Source: Rhizophagus sp. LPA8_4_AMF (taxonomy: Eukaryota; Glomeromycota; Glomeromycetes; Glomerales; Glomeraceae). From it: a stretch of 38,329 bases of DNA. Positions 18,103 to 29,588 of the stretch are shown one piece after another; position 1 is the first letter of the stretch, and each line of letters begins with the position of its first letter. Location: assembly GCA_021464525.1 (NCBI GenBank), contig JADRCO010000307.1, positions 1 to 38,329 on the forward strand, in the 5' to 3' direction. A program made the translations under genes and the position numbers. Below the pieces are notes generated by a model that was not told the DNA's origin, did no database searches, and worked only from the letters and a program-made list of their open reading frames with translations.

Positions 18103-20655
18103 ATGTCTTTAAATAATATTATTATTTCGAAAGATGATGAAAACTTTTTGAAAGAATTTTTAAAAGATTTTTATCGTCAAGTTATAAGAATAGAATATTA
18201 TTCAAAATATGAACATATTTTAAAGGAATGGACAAAAGATTATTTTAATGATAATGAAAAAAATCCTGAAATGATTTTAAAATTAATGAAAAATCATGAA
18301 GAAAGTGAAAATTGGTTTTCAAGTTTAATAGGATTTTTTTACGAACATGGTATAGGTCATGATGATACCAAATTTATTGATAAAAATAATTCTTTGAAAT
18401 TATATTTGCTATCGATTAATAAAGACGGTATTAATTCTATGTATCATTTACTTAATGTTATTATTGCAAAATATTTATTATCATTTTATTATTATAAAGA
18501 TATTATTATAGGTAAAAAAGGTTCGATTACAAATAAGTTGGAAAATATGTCATACGACCACTTTGAATATTTTAATGGATTAGAAATAAATTTATGTAAA
18601 GATGAGATAAGTACTATAGAAAAGTATTTTGAATCATCAGATAAAGATTTTAATCCAAATAAAATGGAATATGTCAAAAAGAAAGAATTAATAGAATTAA
18701 ATAATTTAGGTTACTGCTATCAATTTGGAATAGGAAAAAATAAGGATGAGTTTAAAGCATTTGAATGTTATTTAAAATCGGCAGAAGGGGGAAATTCTAG
18801 CGCACAAAATAATTTAGGTTATTGTTATCAAAATGGGATAGGAATATTAAAAGATGAAAACAAGGCATTTGAATTATATTTAATAGCTGCTAATGAAGGC
18901 GACTTATATGCGCAATATAATTTAGGTGGCTGTTATCAAAATGGAATAGGAACGAACAAAGATGATAAGAAAGCTCTTGAATATTATGTTAAATCTGCTA
19001 AAGGAGAATATTCACTTGTTCAGAATGTGTTGGGTAATTATTATCAAAATGGAATTGGAATGGAAAAAGATTTAGAACAATCTATTTACTGGTATGAAAA
19101 AGCAGCAGAAAATGGAAATAAATCCGCACAATACAATTTAGCCAAAATTTATGTAAATGGAGAGAATGGTATAGAAAGAGATAAAAATAAAGCTTTTAAA
19201 TATTATAAAAAATCAGCTGATCAGGATTATTTGGATGCTCAATTTGAACTTGGACTTTGTTATAGTATCGGAATTGGAATTGATATTGACAAAACAAAAG
19301 CATTTGAATTATATGAAATTGCTGCTAAAAAAGAACATAAAATTGCACAATATAATCTTGGAATTTTGTATGAAAATAGCTTTAATCAAAAAGAAGCAAT
19401 TTACTGGTATACTAAGGCAGCAGAAAATGGATATGAAGTAGCGCAGCATGATTTAGCTTATTACTATAAATGTGGGATTGGAGTTGAAAAAGATGAAGTT
19501 AAGGCATTTCAATATTATAAAAAATCGGCTGATAAAGATTATCTAAAAGCCCAATTTGAACTTGGATACTGTTATGATATAGGAATTGGGACAGAAATTA
19601 ATAAAATAAAAGCATTTGAATTGTACGAAATAGCAGCCAAAAAAGGACATATGATTGCACAAAATAATCTTGCAATCTTATATGAAAAAGGAAATAAATT
19701 TGAAAAAGCTGTTCACTGGTATAACAAAGCAGCAGAAAATGGACTTAGTGTAGCACAATATAACTTGGGAAAATGTTATATATATGGAAAAGGAGTGAAA
19801 AATGATGAAAACAAAGCATTTGAATATTATAAAAAATCAGCTGATCAAGGATATCTAAATGCTCAATTTGAACTTGGATATTGCTACAGCAATGGAATTG
19901 GTGATGAAATTAATAAAATAAAAGCATTCGAGTTATATAAAATAGCAGCTGAGAAAGGACATGTGATTGCACAAAATAACCTTGGAATTTTGTACCATAC
20001 TGGTGAAGGTACGGAAAAGGATTCAGAAAAAGCTATTTATTGGTATAGAAAAGCAGCAGAAAAAGAATATGAAGTAGCATTATATAATTTAGGTGAATGT
20101 TATGAACTAGGAAATGGTGTGGATAAAGATCTGGTTAAGGCGTTTGAATATTTTAAGAAATCAGCCGAAAATGGAGATATTGATTCGAAATTTCTGCTAG
20201 GATATTTTTATGTAAATGGTATTGGAACTGAAGTTAATAAAGAAAAAGGATTTGAATTATATAATGAAGCAGCTGGCAATAATATTCAAGTTGATTTTAT
20301 TGAAAATGATGAAGAATTAGAAGGTGATTTAGATAAAGTTAATTATTGGTACCATAAAGCTGAGGAAAATGATAATAAATTTGCATTATATAAATTGGGT
20401 AATTTTTATGAATTAGGCAAGGGTGTTTATGAAAATAAAATCAGATCTTTTGAATTTTATAAAATATCAGCTGATCAAGGATTTAGTGATGCTCAATATA
20501 AACTTGGGTATTATTATGAAAATGGAATTGGAACTGATACTGATAAAGCAAAGGCGTTCGAGTTATATAAATTGGCAGCAGAAGGGGGAAACACTGATGC
20601 ACAAATAAATCTTGCATCTTTTTATGAACAAGACGAAGGGACTGACAAAATATAG
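18103..20655 (+). CDS. Sel1-repeat protein, 850 aa (tandem paralogue B)
   Basis: This is the closest relative of the gene at 13955, with the same family-specific N-terminal head (about 195 residues) and about 18 Sel1 repeats in the same order. It has the same non-Sel1 insertion ([20 protein letters not shown]). It is a single exon and likely a cytosolic scaffold without an enzymatic domain. The end differs from the paralogues. It stops at EQDEGTDKI, but the frame after the stop continues KLYKKAVENGCLDVHEKLGS to a second stop at 20731-20733. Compared with the paralogues, one A is missing in the A-run of GACAAAA and 11 nt are missing before TATAAG. The net 12-nt loss keeps the frame but creates the TAG. 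About 25 C-terminal residues are thereby cut off, and the repeat core is unaffected. Confidence 0.88.
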   Translation: MSLNNIIISKDDENFLKEFLKDFYRQVIRIEYYSKYEHILKEWTKDYFNDNEKNPEMILKLMKNHEESENWFSSLIGFFYEHGIGHDDTKFIDKNNSLKLYLLSINKDGINSMYHLLNVIIAKYLLSFYYYKDIIIGKKGSITNKLENMSYDHFEYFNGLEINLCKDEISTIEKYFESSDKDFNPNKMEYVKKKELIELNNLGYCYQFGIGKNKDEFKAFECYLKSAEGGNSSAQNNLGYCYQNGIGILKDENKAFELYLIAANEGDLYAQYNLGGCYQNGIGTNKDDKKALEYYVKSAKGEYSLVQNVLGNYYQNGIGMEKDLEQSIYWYEKAAENGNKSAQYNLAKIYVNGENGIERDKNKAFKYYKKSADQDYLDAQFELGLCYSIGIGIDIDKTKAFELYEIAAKKEHKIAQYNLGILYENSFNQKEAIYWYTKAAENGYEVAQHDLAYYYKCGIGVEKDEVKAFQYYKKSADKDYLKAQFELGYCYDIGIGTEINKIKAFELYEIAAKKGHMIAQNNLAILYEKGNKFEKAVHWYNKAAENGLSVAQYNLGKCYIYGKGVKNDENKAFEYYKKSADQGYLNAQFELGYCYSNGIGDEINKIKAFELYKIAAEKGHVIAQNNLGILYHTGEGTEKDSEKAIYWYRKAAEKEYEVALYNLGECYELGNGVDKDLVKAFEYFKKSAENGDIDSKFLLGYFYVNGIGTEVNKEKGFELYNEAAGNNIQVDFIENDEELEGDLDKVNYWYHKAEENDNKFALYKLGNFYELGKGVYENKIRSFEFYKISADQGFSDAQYKLGYYYENGIGTDTDKAKAFELYKLAAEGGNTDAQINLASFYEQDEGTDKI

Positions 20656-20733
20656 AAACTGTATAAGAAAGCCGTAGAAAATGGATGCTTGGATGTTCAT
20701 GAGAAGCTAGGTTCTCTTTTACAAAAAATCTAG
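20656..20733 (+). pseudogene. Untranslated 3' tail of Sel1 paralogue B
   Basis: This is 25 codons plus a stop, in the same frame as the upstream gene, encoding the family's usual C-terminal tail (KLYKKAVENGCLDVHEKLGS). It is separated from the gene by the single TAG at 20653-20655. It would be translated only by stop-codon read-through and is most simply a recent truncation. Confidence 0.75.
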
Positions 20734-23700
20734 CCTATTTGGTATCTTTAGATACCGTAACTTGTTATTGATTTTTTATATAATTACTTAACCTATAAGT
20801 AAAAAGAATCGACTTATGATAAAATTTTAGACTGTTATCTTGTATTTAAATAGTATACGTAGTAATAAAAAAATTTTTTTTCAATTAAATTAATTAATTT
20901 TCATATTTTTATGAAAGTTTTATTTAATAAAATTACCAATTTTTATGATGGTTTTATTTAATAATTTCATCATCTTTATAAATCTTTACTATTCTGATCA
21001 CTAATTGGGGTAGCAATAGTTATTTTACTGTTATTGAGCCGTCAAATAATCACGTATATATATAACTTTAAACTTTCTACTCTCATTGGCAATTTCTTAC
21101 TATTTTCGCAAACAAACGTGGATAGATTTCTATATTATATGTTTAATAATATTATCTTTTAAAAGATATCCGAATTTCATGCGTAATAAATTCTCACGTA
21201 ACAACTTAATTTAGACTTTTTTTTTTAAAGAAAACGTTAAAAGAACCATTTACAGCTATATTTGGAAAATGTTAAGATACAATAATATAAATACTAATCA
21301 AGAGTTTATCCGATTTTCTTTGATTAAACCGGGTTTGCCATCATTTTATTGACGTTGTAACTTATTTTCCTATAGTGGGTAATCATTTTTTAAAATATTT
21401 TACTATTCTTGGAATTTTGGTAGCAGTTAATTTAACATATTGTCAGTTATTTTTTTGAACGTTTTGAATACAAGTAGAAAGGTTGCTTTCTTTTAACACC
21501 ATAGAAATTTTAAATTCCAGCCATTTTAATCGTGGTTGAAAGTATGATGTTATTATTGTAAATTATATAGTATAATATATAATACAGATGTTGGAATTTA
21601 GTAAGCGATCCATATCAAGTTATTTCATGTTGTGATCTTATCCAAATATTTTTATATTGGAAAATAAAAATTATAGCCGTGTCCTTCACATTATTCATTA
21701 TAAAAAAATATATAAAAAAATTTAAATTTGTGATCGATTAACAGATTTTAATTGAAATATTTTTCGTGGGAACATAATTTTTGAAAGTAAAAAAAATAGG
21801 TTCATAGATTATAAATAGTTTATTTCTTCAAACGTTCAAATTACTTGTTAGATAATATAAATTTATAATTGTGATGATAAATTTTTTTTTCCTTTTTTTT
21901 ATTGAAATCTACTTTTTATTTCTTTAAATAACGTAATTGATTTAAAACTCAATACTGACATCCAATTTCACAAAAAAAGAATTGAATTTTCTTGATTCCT
22001 TAAACAAAAAAAAAAGTAAATTTGAAATTCTTATTATTTTTAAAAAAAAAATAATAGAAAGCAATCAGGAAAATTTGTGGCCTTTATATGTAACAGTCTC
22101 GGATGTTATATTTAAGATAAACGTGATAAAAATAAACTATACGCATCTTTTATTTTACAGTAAATATTTGTTTACAAAATTAACGCTTGATTAAAATTTA
22201 AACTTGACCATAATGTTTTAGTTTTTTGTAGGAGTTAATCCTACTCCTTGAACTAGTAGACGAACTTGGTAAAAATGGGACACTAATCACACCTACCTTG
22301 TGACAAATAATACCCAGAATAAAGTACCATATTCTTTCTCATTCGAATAATAAGTACACCAATTTTTATATTTACGAAAGTAAGTATGATATACAGTACT
22401 TTTTGTAGTAATAATAGATATAATATTCCGTTTTAACTTTTTCTCGAGTCAATTCAAGGGTGAGCTAGGAGAATTTTCATCGATTTTTTCATTATCTCAG
22501 TTAACTGAACTAACTAAATTTGACCTAGAAATGTCATTCTAAACTGAATATATTTTTAGTTATATTGTGAATTAATCCTAAAAAATTGTTAAATTAAAAA
22601 AAATCAAAATATATATGATATCAGTTTTTGCATTTATATTTTTTATTCACATTAATCTTTAGGGTTACAAAACATGTTCCAACCAATCAATTGTTCAAGA
22701 AAAAATTTTTACAAGCCAGAAAATGAATTAATAATAGGCATCGCCCATAGCGATGCATCTCCTCTGGGGCAAAATTACGTAATGCCAACCAAAATTAATA
22801 CGTAACATTTAAAAAGGGGTGTTGTAAATAAATTTTACAACAAAAATAATTCAAAGTCCTAATAATACATGTAAAAAATGAAAAGAGAGGGGATGCGACA
22901 CGGGTGACAAAAGGGTAGAATAAATTTTCAAAAAAATATTGATATTTTATAAAAATTACATTCTTTTCACTGCTAAAATAAAAATTTATTTTCATCTCTT
23001 CTTATTAAATGATTTTAAAAATGAACTTTTTCATCACTTTTTTGTTAATATTTCATCTTTTAACTATGTTTTTTCTCTAAAATAAATCAAAACCAAAAAA
23101 AGTTAAATGAAAAAAAAGTAGAAAAAATTAAAGTTAAAAATTTTTTTGGTTTTAAAAAGACTAAACCGAAAAAGTAAGGAAAAAAGAAAAAAAATTTTCT
23201 GTTTTAAAAAAAATCAAACTGACTGAAAAAAGAATAGTTTGAAAAAAAAATATTCTAAAAAAAAAAATTGGGTTAAAAAAATATCTGAAAAGAAATTTAA
23301 AAGGGTGAGAATGGCCGAAACATTAACTGGAATAGGACGTACACATGACCTCAATTAGTATATCAAGTGTCCACATTACACAATTCAATTTATTTATACA
23401 GGAGAGTAATCTAAACGTCAATGACAGGCTTAGTTTTTTTTTTTTACTTTGTAGCTAGCTAGTGTAGTCAAGTATTCGCGGTATATATCTTTAGAATATC
23501 ACATCATAATCTGATTGCAAATATGTATGTTTTTTTTTCGTTTCAATAAAGGTTCCTTGTATTTGCTTATGTAAAAAAAAAAAAATATATCTAAACGTCA
23601 AAGAATTTTTTAGTAATATAGTTAGAAGATTGTCATATCACATATGACATAGGCAAGTAGTAGAAAATTAATTTGACTTGAATAATAGCTTTAACGTTAT

Positions 23701-23793
23701 AATTAATTTGAATACTAGCCAATTGATTTAATCTTACGTGGATATATTAAATAATACAATACAGCAGAAAAATAAATCTAATGTAAAAAATAA
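20734..23793. other. Long AT-rich intergenic region
   Basis: No gene could be supported in 3 kb. Short open frames here (about 21982-22194 plus, 22795-22995 minus) have no recognisable features. GTAGGAGTTAATCCTACTCC at about 22230 is an imperfect palindrome. TATCTAAACGTCAA occurs near 23408 and 23586. About 23085-23300 is an A-rich purine tract (GAAAAAA/TTAAAA runs). A hairpin at 22738 is listed separately. Confidence 0.4.
22738..22756. repeat. Perfect 7-bp hairpin GCATCGC-CCATA-GCGATGC
   Basis: An exact 7-bp stem with a 5-nt loop in otherwise AT-rich DNA, next to CTCCTCTGGGGC. It shares CGCCC, CATAG and GCATC with the paired hairpins at 17141-17174. It may be a small dispersed repeat. Confidence 0.45.
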
Positions 23794-23991
23794 TTATATC
23801 ATTATTTGATTTAAAAGGATATTTAAGTTCTCTTGAACATCTAAACATCCATTTTCTAAAACCTTCTTATACCAATAAATAGCATATTCAATGTTCCTTC
23901 GCCTCTTTCATACAGATAGATATGCAAGATTTTTTTGTGCATTAAGATTTTCCTCATATTGCAGCCGTTTTGTGACAATTGAATGCTCTTA
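23794..23991 (-). pseudogene. Eroded 3' end of the kinase-Sel1 gene
   Basis: This continues the family C-terminus beyond the present stop codon in other frames. It reads [19 protein letters not shown], then YEENLNAQKNLAYLSV, then NIEYAIYWYKKVLENGCLDV ending QENLNILLNQIMI at 23794. It became untranslated because about 10 nt (coding GYFY) are missing near 24024, which shifts the gene into an early stop. Further stops have since accumulated. The full-length paralogues (13955, 29589) show the original order. Confidence 0.75.
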
Positions 23992-26900
23992 CTATATTAA
24001 TGTCAGTTCCGACTCCTTTTTCATAAGTTTATATTGAGCATCACTAAATCCTTGAAATGCTGATTTTTTATAGAACTCAAATGCTCTAACTTTATTTTTG
24101 CAAACACCTCTCCCTAATTCATAAAAATTACCCAATTTAAATAATGCAAATTCATTGTTATTTTCTGCAGCTTTATGGTACCAATAATTAACTTTATCTA
24201 AATCACCTTCTAATTCTTCATCATTTTCAATATAATCAACTTGAATATTATTGCCAGCTGCTTCATTATATAATTGAAATCCTTTTTCTTTATTAACTTC
24301 AGGTCCAATACCATTTACATAAAAATATCCTAGCAGAAATTTCGAATTAATATCTCCGTTTTCAGCTGATTTCTTATAATATTCAAATGCCTTAGTTTCA
24401 TCTTTATCTATACCATTTCCCAATTCATAACATTCACCTATGTTATATAATGATACTTCATTTCCATTTTCTGCTGCTTTATTATACCAATAAAAAGCCT
24501 TTTCCAAATTTATTTCTGTACCTTCACCACACTCATATAAGAATCCTAAATTATTTTGTGCATCACTATCTCCTTTTTCAGCTGCTATATTATAATATTC
24601 AAATGCGTTTGTTTTATTAATTTCAGTTCCAATTCCATTAAAATAACAATATCCAAGTTGATATTGAGCATCTACATCTCCTTTTTCTGCTGCTATTTTA
24701 TAATATTCGAATGCTTTCCTTTCATTTTTTTCCACTCCTATTCCTTTTGCATAATTAATACCTAAATTATATTGTGCTACCATACTTCCATTTTCTTCTG
24801 CTTTATTATACCAGTAAATAGCAATTTCTAGATTCATTTCTGCACCTTCACCACGCTCATATAATAACCCTAAATTATTTTGTGCCATACTATCTCCCTT
24901 TTCAGCTGCTATTTTGTATAATTCAAATGCCTTTGCTTTATTGATTTCAGTTCCAATCCCTTCATAATAACAATATCCAAGTTGATATTGAGCATCTACA
25001 TTTCCTTTTTCTGCTGGTATTTTATAATATTCAAATGCTTTCCTTTCATTTTTTTCCACTCCTATTCCTTTTGCATAATTATTACCTAAATTATATTGTG
25101 CTACCATATTTCCATTTTCTGCTGCTTTATTATACCAGTAATTAGCAATTTCTAGATTCATTTCTGTACCTTCACCACGCTCATATAATAACCCTAAATT
25201 ATTTTGTGCCATACTATCTCCTTTTTCAGCTGCTAGTTTGTATAATTCAAATGCCTTTGTTTTATTGATTTCTGTTCCAATCCCTTCATCATAACACCAT
25301 CCAAGTTTAATTTGAGCTTTTAAGTATTCTTGAACAGCTGCTTTTTTATAATACACAAATGCATTCCTTTCATTCTTTTCTACCCCTATCCCATCCTCAT
25401 AATTAATACCTAAATTATATTGTGCTACTATATTTCCATTTCGTGCTGCTTTTTGTAAGTAATAGAATGACTTCTCAAAATTAGTTTTTATCAATAATTT
25501 TCCAACATAATAAAAACCAAGTTGACTTAAATTTTTATGAAATAATATTTTATAAAATTTAGTTTTTTTAGATCTGTCTATTTCAATGTCTATTTTTTTA
25601 TTGTAATAGTTTTTGAGAATTTTTTTTGCTATTATACTTCCATTTTTTGTTGCTTTTTCGTACCAACATTTTGCTTGTATCTTATCTACCTTTGTTCCAA
25701 TTCCTTCATAAAAACAATTGCCAACATGTAATTGAGCATCAGCAATTTCTTGTTTAGCTAAGCTTTCATAATTTTTAAATGCTATGGTCTCATTTTTTTC
25801 AACTCCTTTTCCTAATCTATAACAATGTGCACGATAAAGTTTTGCAGTGGTATTTCCATTTTTGGTTGCTGAATTATACCAGTAAAATGATTCCTTTTCA
25901 TTTTGAGCAATACCAATACCGTATTCATAACAATTGGCTAAATAAAATTTCCCAATAATACTTCCATTTTCCACAGATTTTCGATACCAATGAAATGCCA
26001 ACTTTTTATCTTTTTCAGTCCCACATCCATCATAATAACATTTAGCAAGATATACTTGTGCAATTGAATAGTTATCATTTGCTGCTTTTGAAAACAGTTC
26101 AAATGCTTTAATGATATTTTCTTCTACACCAATATTAAAATAATAAAATAATCCGAGTAACCAAATATATTTTGTTTCATCCCGATTATTTAATAACCAT
26201 TTTATAGGTTGATCTGTAGCTTGATTTATTTGTAATATATGTTTACTTATCAATTGTTTAGCTTGATCAAATGTAGTGCCTCTATCATGTTTTTTAATTA
26301 TATAACCAATTAACTTATCGGCAAACACTCCATGTATTGACTCAATTAGATTAACTGATGATAAGGAAGATTGATCAGATGCAATTGATGAGCTATCTAA
26401 TTGATTTTGTGAATTAGTCCTACATTCACATATATTAATATTTAATGATGCAATGTATGACATAGTATTTAGATTTGACATAGTATTTAATATCAAACTA
26501 TTATCGATATTTAGATCTTTGTTAATATCCACGGTTACCTTGCTTGAATCCGAACTTAGTTTATATTTTTCCAATGAATAAGATTTTTTTTTGTTTTCAT
26601 TAAAGTTACGAATAATTATTTCGGGAGAAACGGTTGCTTTAAGTGTTAAAAAAACTTCTCGCATATTTGGGCGCTCATTTGACTCATATTTCCAACATTC
26701 TAATCAATCAGTAAATAAATTAATGTTCACAATATTTATATCGACATATTAATTAAATAATATAATTATTACCTTTATATAAGTTACTATATTCAACGGG
26801 AGTCCCATTTATAATTTCCTCTCTTTTGCCGTTTAATATTGACAACATTAAACTTAGGCCATAATTAACTTCACGAAAAGGTTTATGTCCACTTGAAATT

Positions 26901-27803
26901 TGCCATAATAAAACTCCGATACTATATACATCAGATTTTTTATTTAATTTGTATTTTTCTTTATCGTCGAAACTTTTTGGGTCCACATAAGGTATTACGC
27001 CAAGTACTTTTGATGTTGACGACGCTTCAATAATTTTTTTTGATAAGCCAAAGTCTGCTACTTTAATACTTTTCTGATGTATGAGTATATTGTTCCCATG
27101 CTATAATTACGTAAAAAAAAAATCAAATTAACATCTATGACATAGTAAATAAGTCCAGATAAAGAAAATAAAATTATTACCAAATCACGATGAATAATAT
27201 CTTCCTCATGTAAATATTCTATAGCACTAACTAGCTGCGACGCTAAGCGATATTTGTCACTCCAATCAAGTTCATTAAAATGCTCATCTAAATACGTATT
27301 TAATGTACCGTCATCAGCGTATTCCAAAACGAAAGAATACTTTTGGATTACGTCTAAATAAAAAAAAACAATTTTTAATAAGAAAACGGTTTATTACGTA
27401 ATATATAATATATTTAGTACTCACCGAATTCCACTTTTGTGATTCCATATAACCGTATAATATTTTCATGATAATCAATATTTCGGTGTAATTTTAACTA
27501 AATAAAAATTGATCTTTATTATTATCTAATAAAAGCTTTTTAAAAATATTTATTGTATACAACATATACCTCTTTTAAAATTTCTTTAAGAGTTTGTTTA
27601 TCATTAACAAAAGATTTTAAAGCGAAATAACGATTGAAGTTTTTCCAAGTAACACGAGAAACATTTCCGTATGAACCACTTCCTATCGGTTGAATATTTT
27701 TGAAATCTGAATATTCATATAATTTGATGTTTTCATCGGCAATTGATCTCTCTAACCAGTTAATATAGTAATTTAAATCTTTTGCCATGGTATCTTTTGA
27801 CAT
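23992..27803 (-). CDS. Protein kinase-Sel1 repeat fusion (5 exons, ~1171 aa)
   Basis: It phosphorylates Ser/Thr or Tyr targets and likely recruits partners through its repeats. Exons (minus strand) are 27803-27570, 27497-27425, 27353-27181, 27100-26773 and 26699-23992, with GT-AG introns of 71-80 nt and phases 0, 1, 0, 1. The kinase spans residues 36 to about 300. It has the glycine loop IGSGSYGNV, the ATP lysine K63 in FALKSF, the catalytic loop HRDLHGNN (D159, N164) and DFG at 176-178. The APE position reads PYVDPK, which I recall as usual in this fungal kinase group. [10 protein letters not shown] and [13 protein letters not shown] are typical TKL-like lobes. A linker of about 120 residues (Ser/Asn-rich, then [20 protein letters not shown]) leads to about 18 Sel1 repeats, a few degenerate around [14 protein letters not shown]. 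The catalytic set is complete, so it is probably active. The C-terminus is shortened. Confidence 0.88.
24454..25425 (-). repeat. Three 324-bp higher-order Sel1 blocks
   Basis: Within the last exon of the kinase fusion, three consecutive blocks each contain three Sel1 repeats in the order [18 protein letters not shown], [18 protein letters not shown], [18 protein letters not shown]. The first two are very similar at DNA level. For example, CCTTCACCACGCTCATATAA occurs at 24845 and 25169, exactly 324 bp apart (3 x 36 codons). The third block is more diverged. This is best explained by unequal crossing-over in units of three repeats. Confidence 0.85.
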
Positions 27804-29588
27804 TTTTCTTTTTTTTTTTTTTCTTTATTTATTAAGTTCGGTATTTAAATGCCAATTATTTATTATTCTGTCTATTTTTTTTCCTTTGATTGTAACAAAA
27901 ATATTCACATGATCATCTGCACAACAACAGTGTAACAGTGTAACATTTTACTTTCCAATGTAACTGTGCACAATTTTGTTTGTAACACATCTTTTGAAAT
28001 CATCAAAAAGATTGTGATTGCGTAATAGAACATCTTTGCCATATTTATTTACCCGAACATCCTTATCTATCTAGAACCTAAATTGTAATACAATCTTTTT
28101 TTTTATCGAAAACTTAATGTTTGTAATTTTTTTTATATGATTATGTAACAAGTCATTATCGTATTCTTATCCTGAGCCTAAATTATTAAAATATGCGAGT
28201 TTCATCGATATTATCTTTTATCGTTCATCGTTCAATACACATAAATTAAATCTAAAATTCCAAATTTTTATAAATTATTGTATTTATTTGGCAAAATTTT
28301 TTTTTGAATCATGAATTAGTGTGGCACCCAAATTTTGATTGGTTGATCTTGTGTAACATTTTGAAAAAAATAAAATCCACTTTTAAAATAGTTAAATATC
28401 TTTATAGTAAAAAAATTTTTAACATTTAAATAGCTTTATTATTTTTATTGAATAATACTGTAAACAATATACAAAATTTTATACTTTTTATATTTTATGA
28501 AATAGCTTTTTATTTTGTATAAATGATATGAGAATAATATATACCAAACTAAAAATATACAAGTTTGTGCTGCTTATACAAAGAATGCCTATAACTTTAT
28601 CCAAAATATATAAAATTAATATATAAATAACTTTCAAATTTCAAAGAGACGTAAGATATTGATATTTATAATTTATCATATAATATATATGATAAAAATA
28701 CCAAAATACCGTAAATAAATAAAAAGTAAAAGTAAAAAAGTAAGAAGGGGAAGTTAAATATTTGACGCGAGAAAAATTATTAACACAGCCACATCAGGGA
28801 TCATGTGTCCGAGCTTTTTTTGTTGCGCTAGGAAAGATAATAAATTCTACTTATGATATTCACGTGACTCGCACAGTGACGAGAACTAAAAGTTTAACTT
28901 GCTTGACCCAATGAATATTTCAATATAATATAACCAGAAATGGGTTAAGATATTTCAAAAATCTGATTGTAAAATATTATATTTAATATCAATATCCTTG
29001 AAAATAGCGAACGATATGTAGAAAAATATGTTAACTATTTGACTTTCTTTTTCAATAACACCTAAACATTTTTTCATACCTACACTGAAATTCGATAAGA
29101 GGTCTGGACTAAGGATTTCTCATCTAGAATGAACGCTTAATAAATATTTCGGCAGTGACGACGAGTACGCAACATTTTGTGCGGAACGAAGCGTAGGACA
29201 TTATACTTTGGTTAAAAATCTATCGGTCACATGAGTTTTCCGTTTGTCACGCCGCTTCATTTCTGATTGGAAAAAATTGACTTCAAAACAAACAAGTAAA
29301 TGATATACAAATGATCCCTGATCACGCTCCGGACTCCTAATGGTTTTCCATTTCCTAGTAATAAATAAAAATAAGTTTACGAACGTGGACAGTTATTGCT
29401 ATTTAAATGAAATCTTAATACTTTAATCAAATAAATTATTATAAAAGAATAAAATAAATAGCTTTTTAAATTTTTTGACTTGTAGAAAATTAGAAACATG
29501 AGTTTATTAATTTTAAAAATTGATTATATAAATAAATATTGTAGTTAAGTATAAAATAATTTAAAATCAGTTATTTTGAGAAGATATT
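27804..29588. other. Spacer between kinase fusion and 1111-aa Sel1 gene
   Basis: There is no gene here. About 27811-27832 is a T-tract directly before the kinase start (a pyrimidine/purine leader). At 27920-27980, AGTGTAAC and its inverted forms recur (CAGTGTAACATT 27936-27947, AATGTAACTGTG 27957-27968), an imperfect inverted repeat in the probable kinase promoter. Near 28672-28692 is a TTATCATAT..ATATGATAA palindrome. A more GC-rich part lies at about 28770-28890 and 29090-29240 with no coding sense. AATAAA on the minus strand (about 29500) may end the 1111-aa gene's transcript. Confidence 0.4.

Noticed and set aside
21982-22194. 70-codon plus-strand open frame
   Set aside because: Lysine/isoleucine-rich composition expected from AT-rich non-coding DNA.
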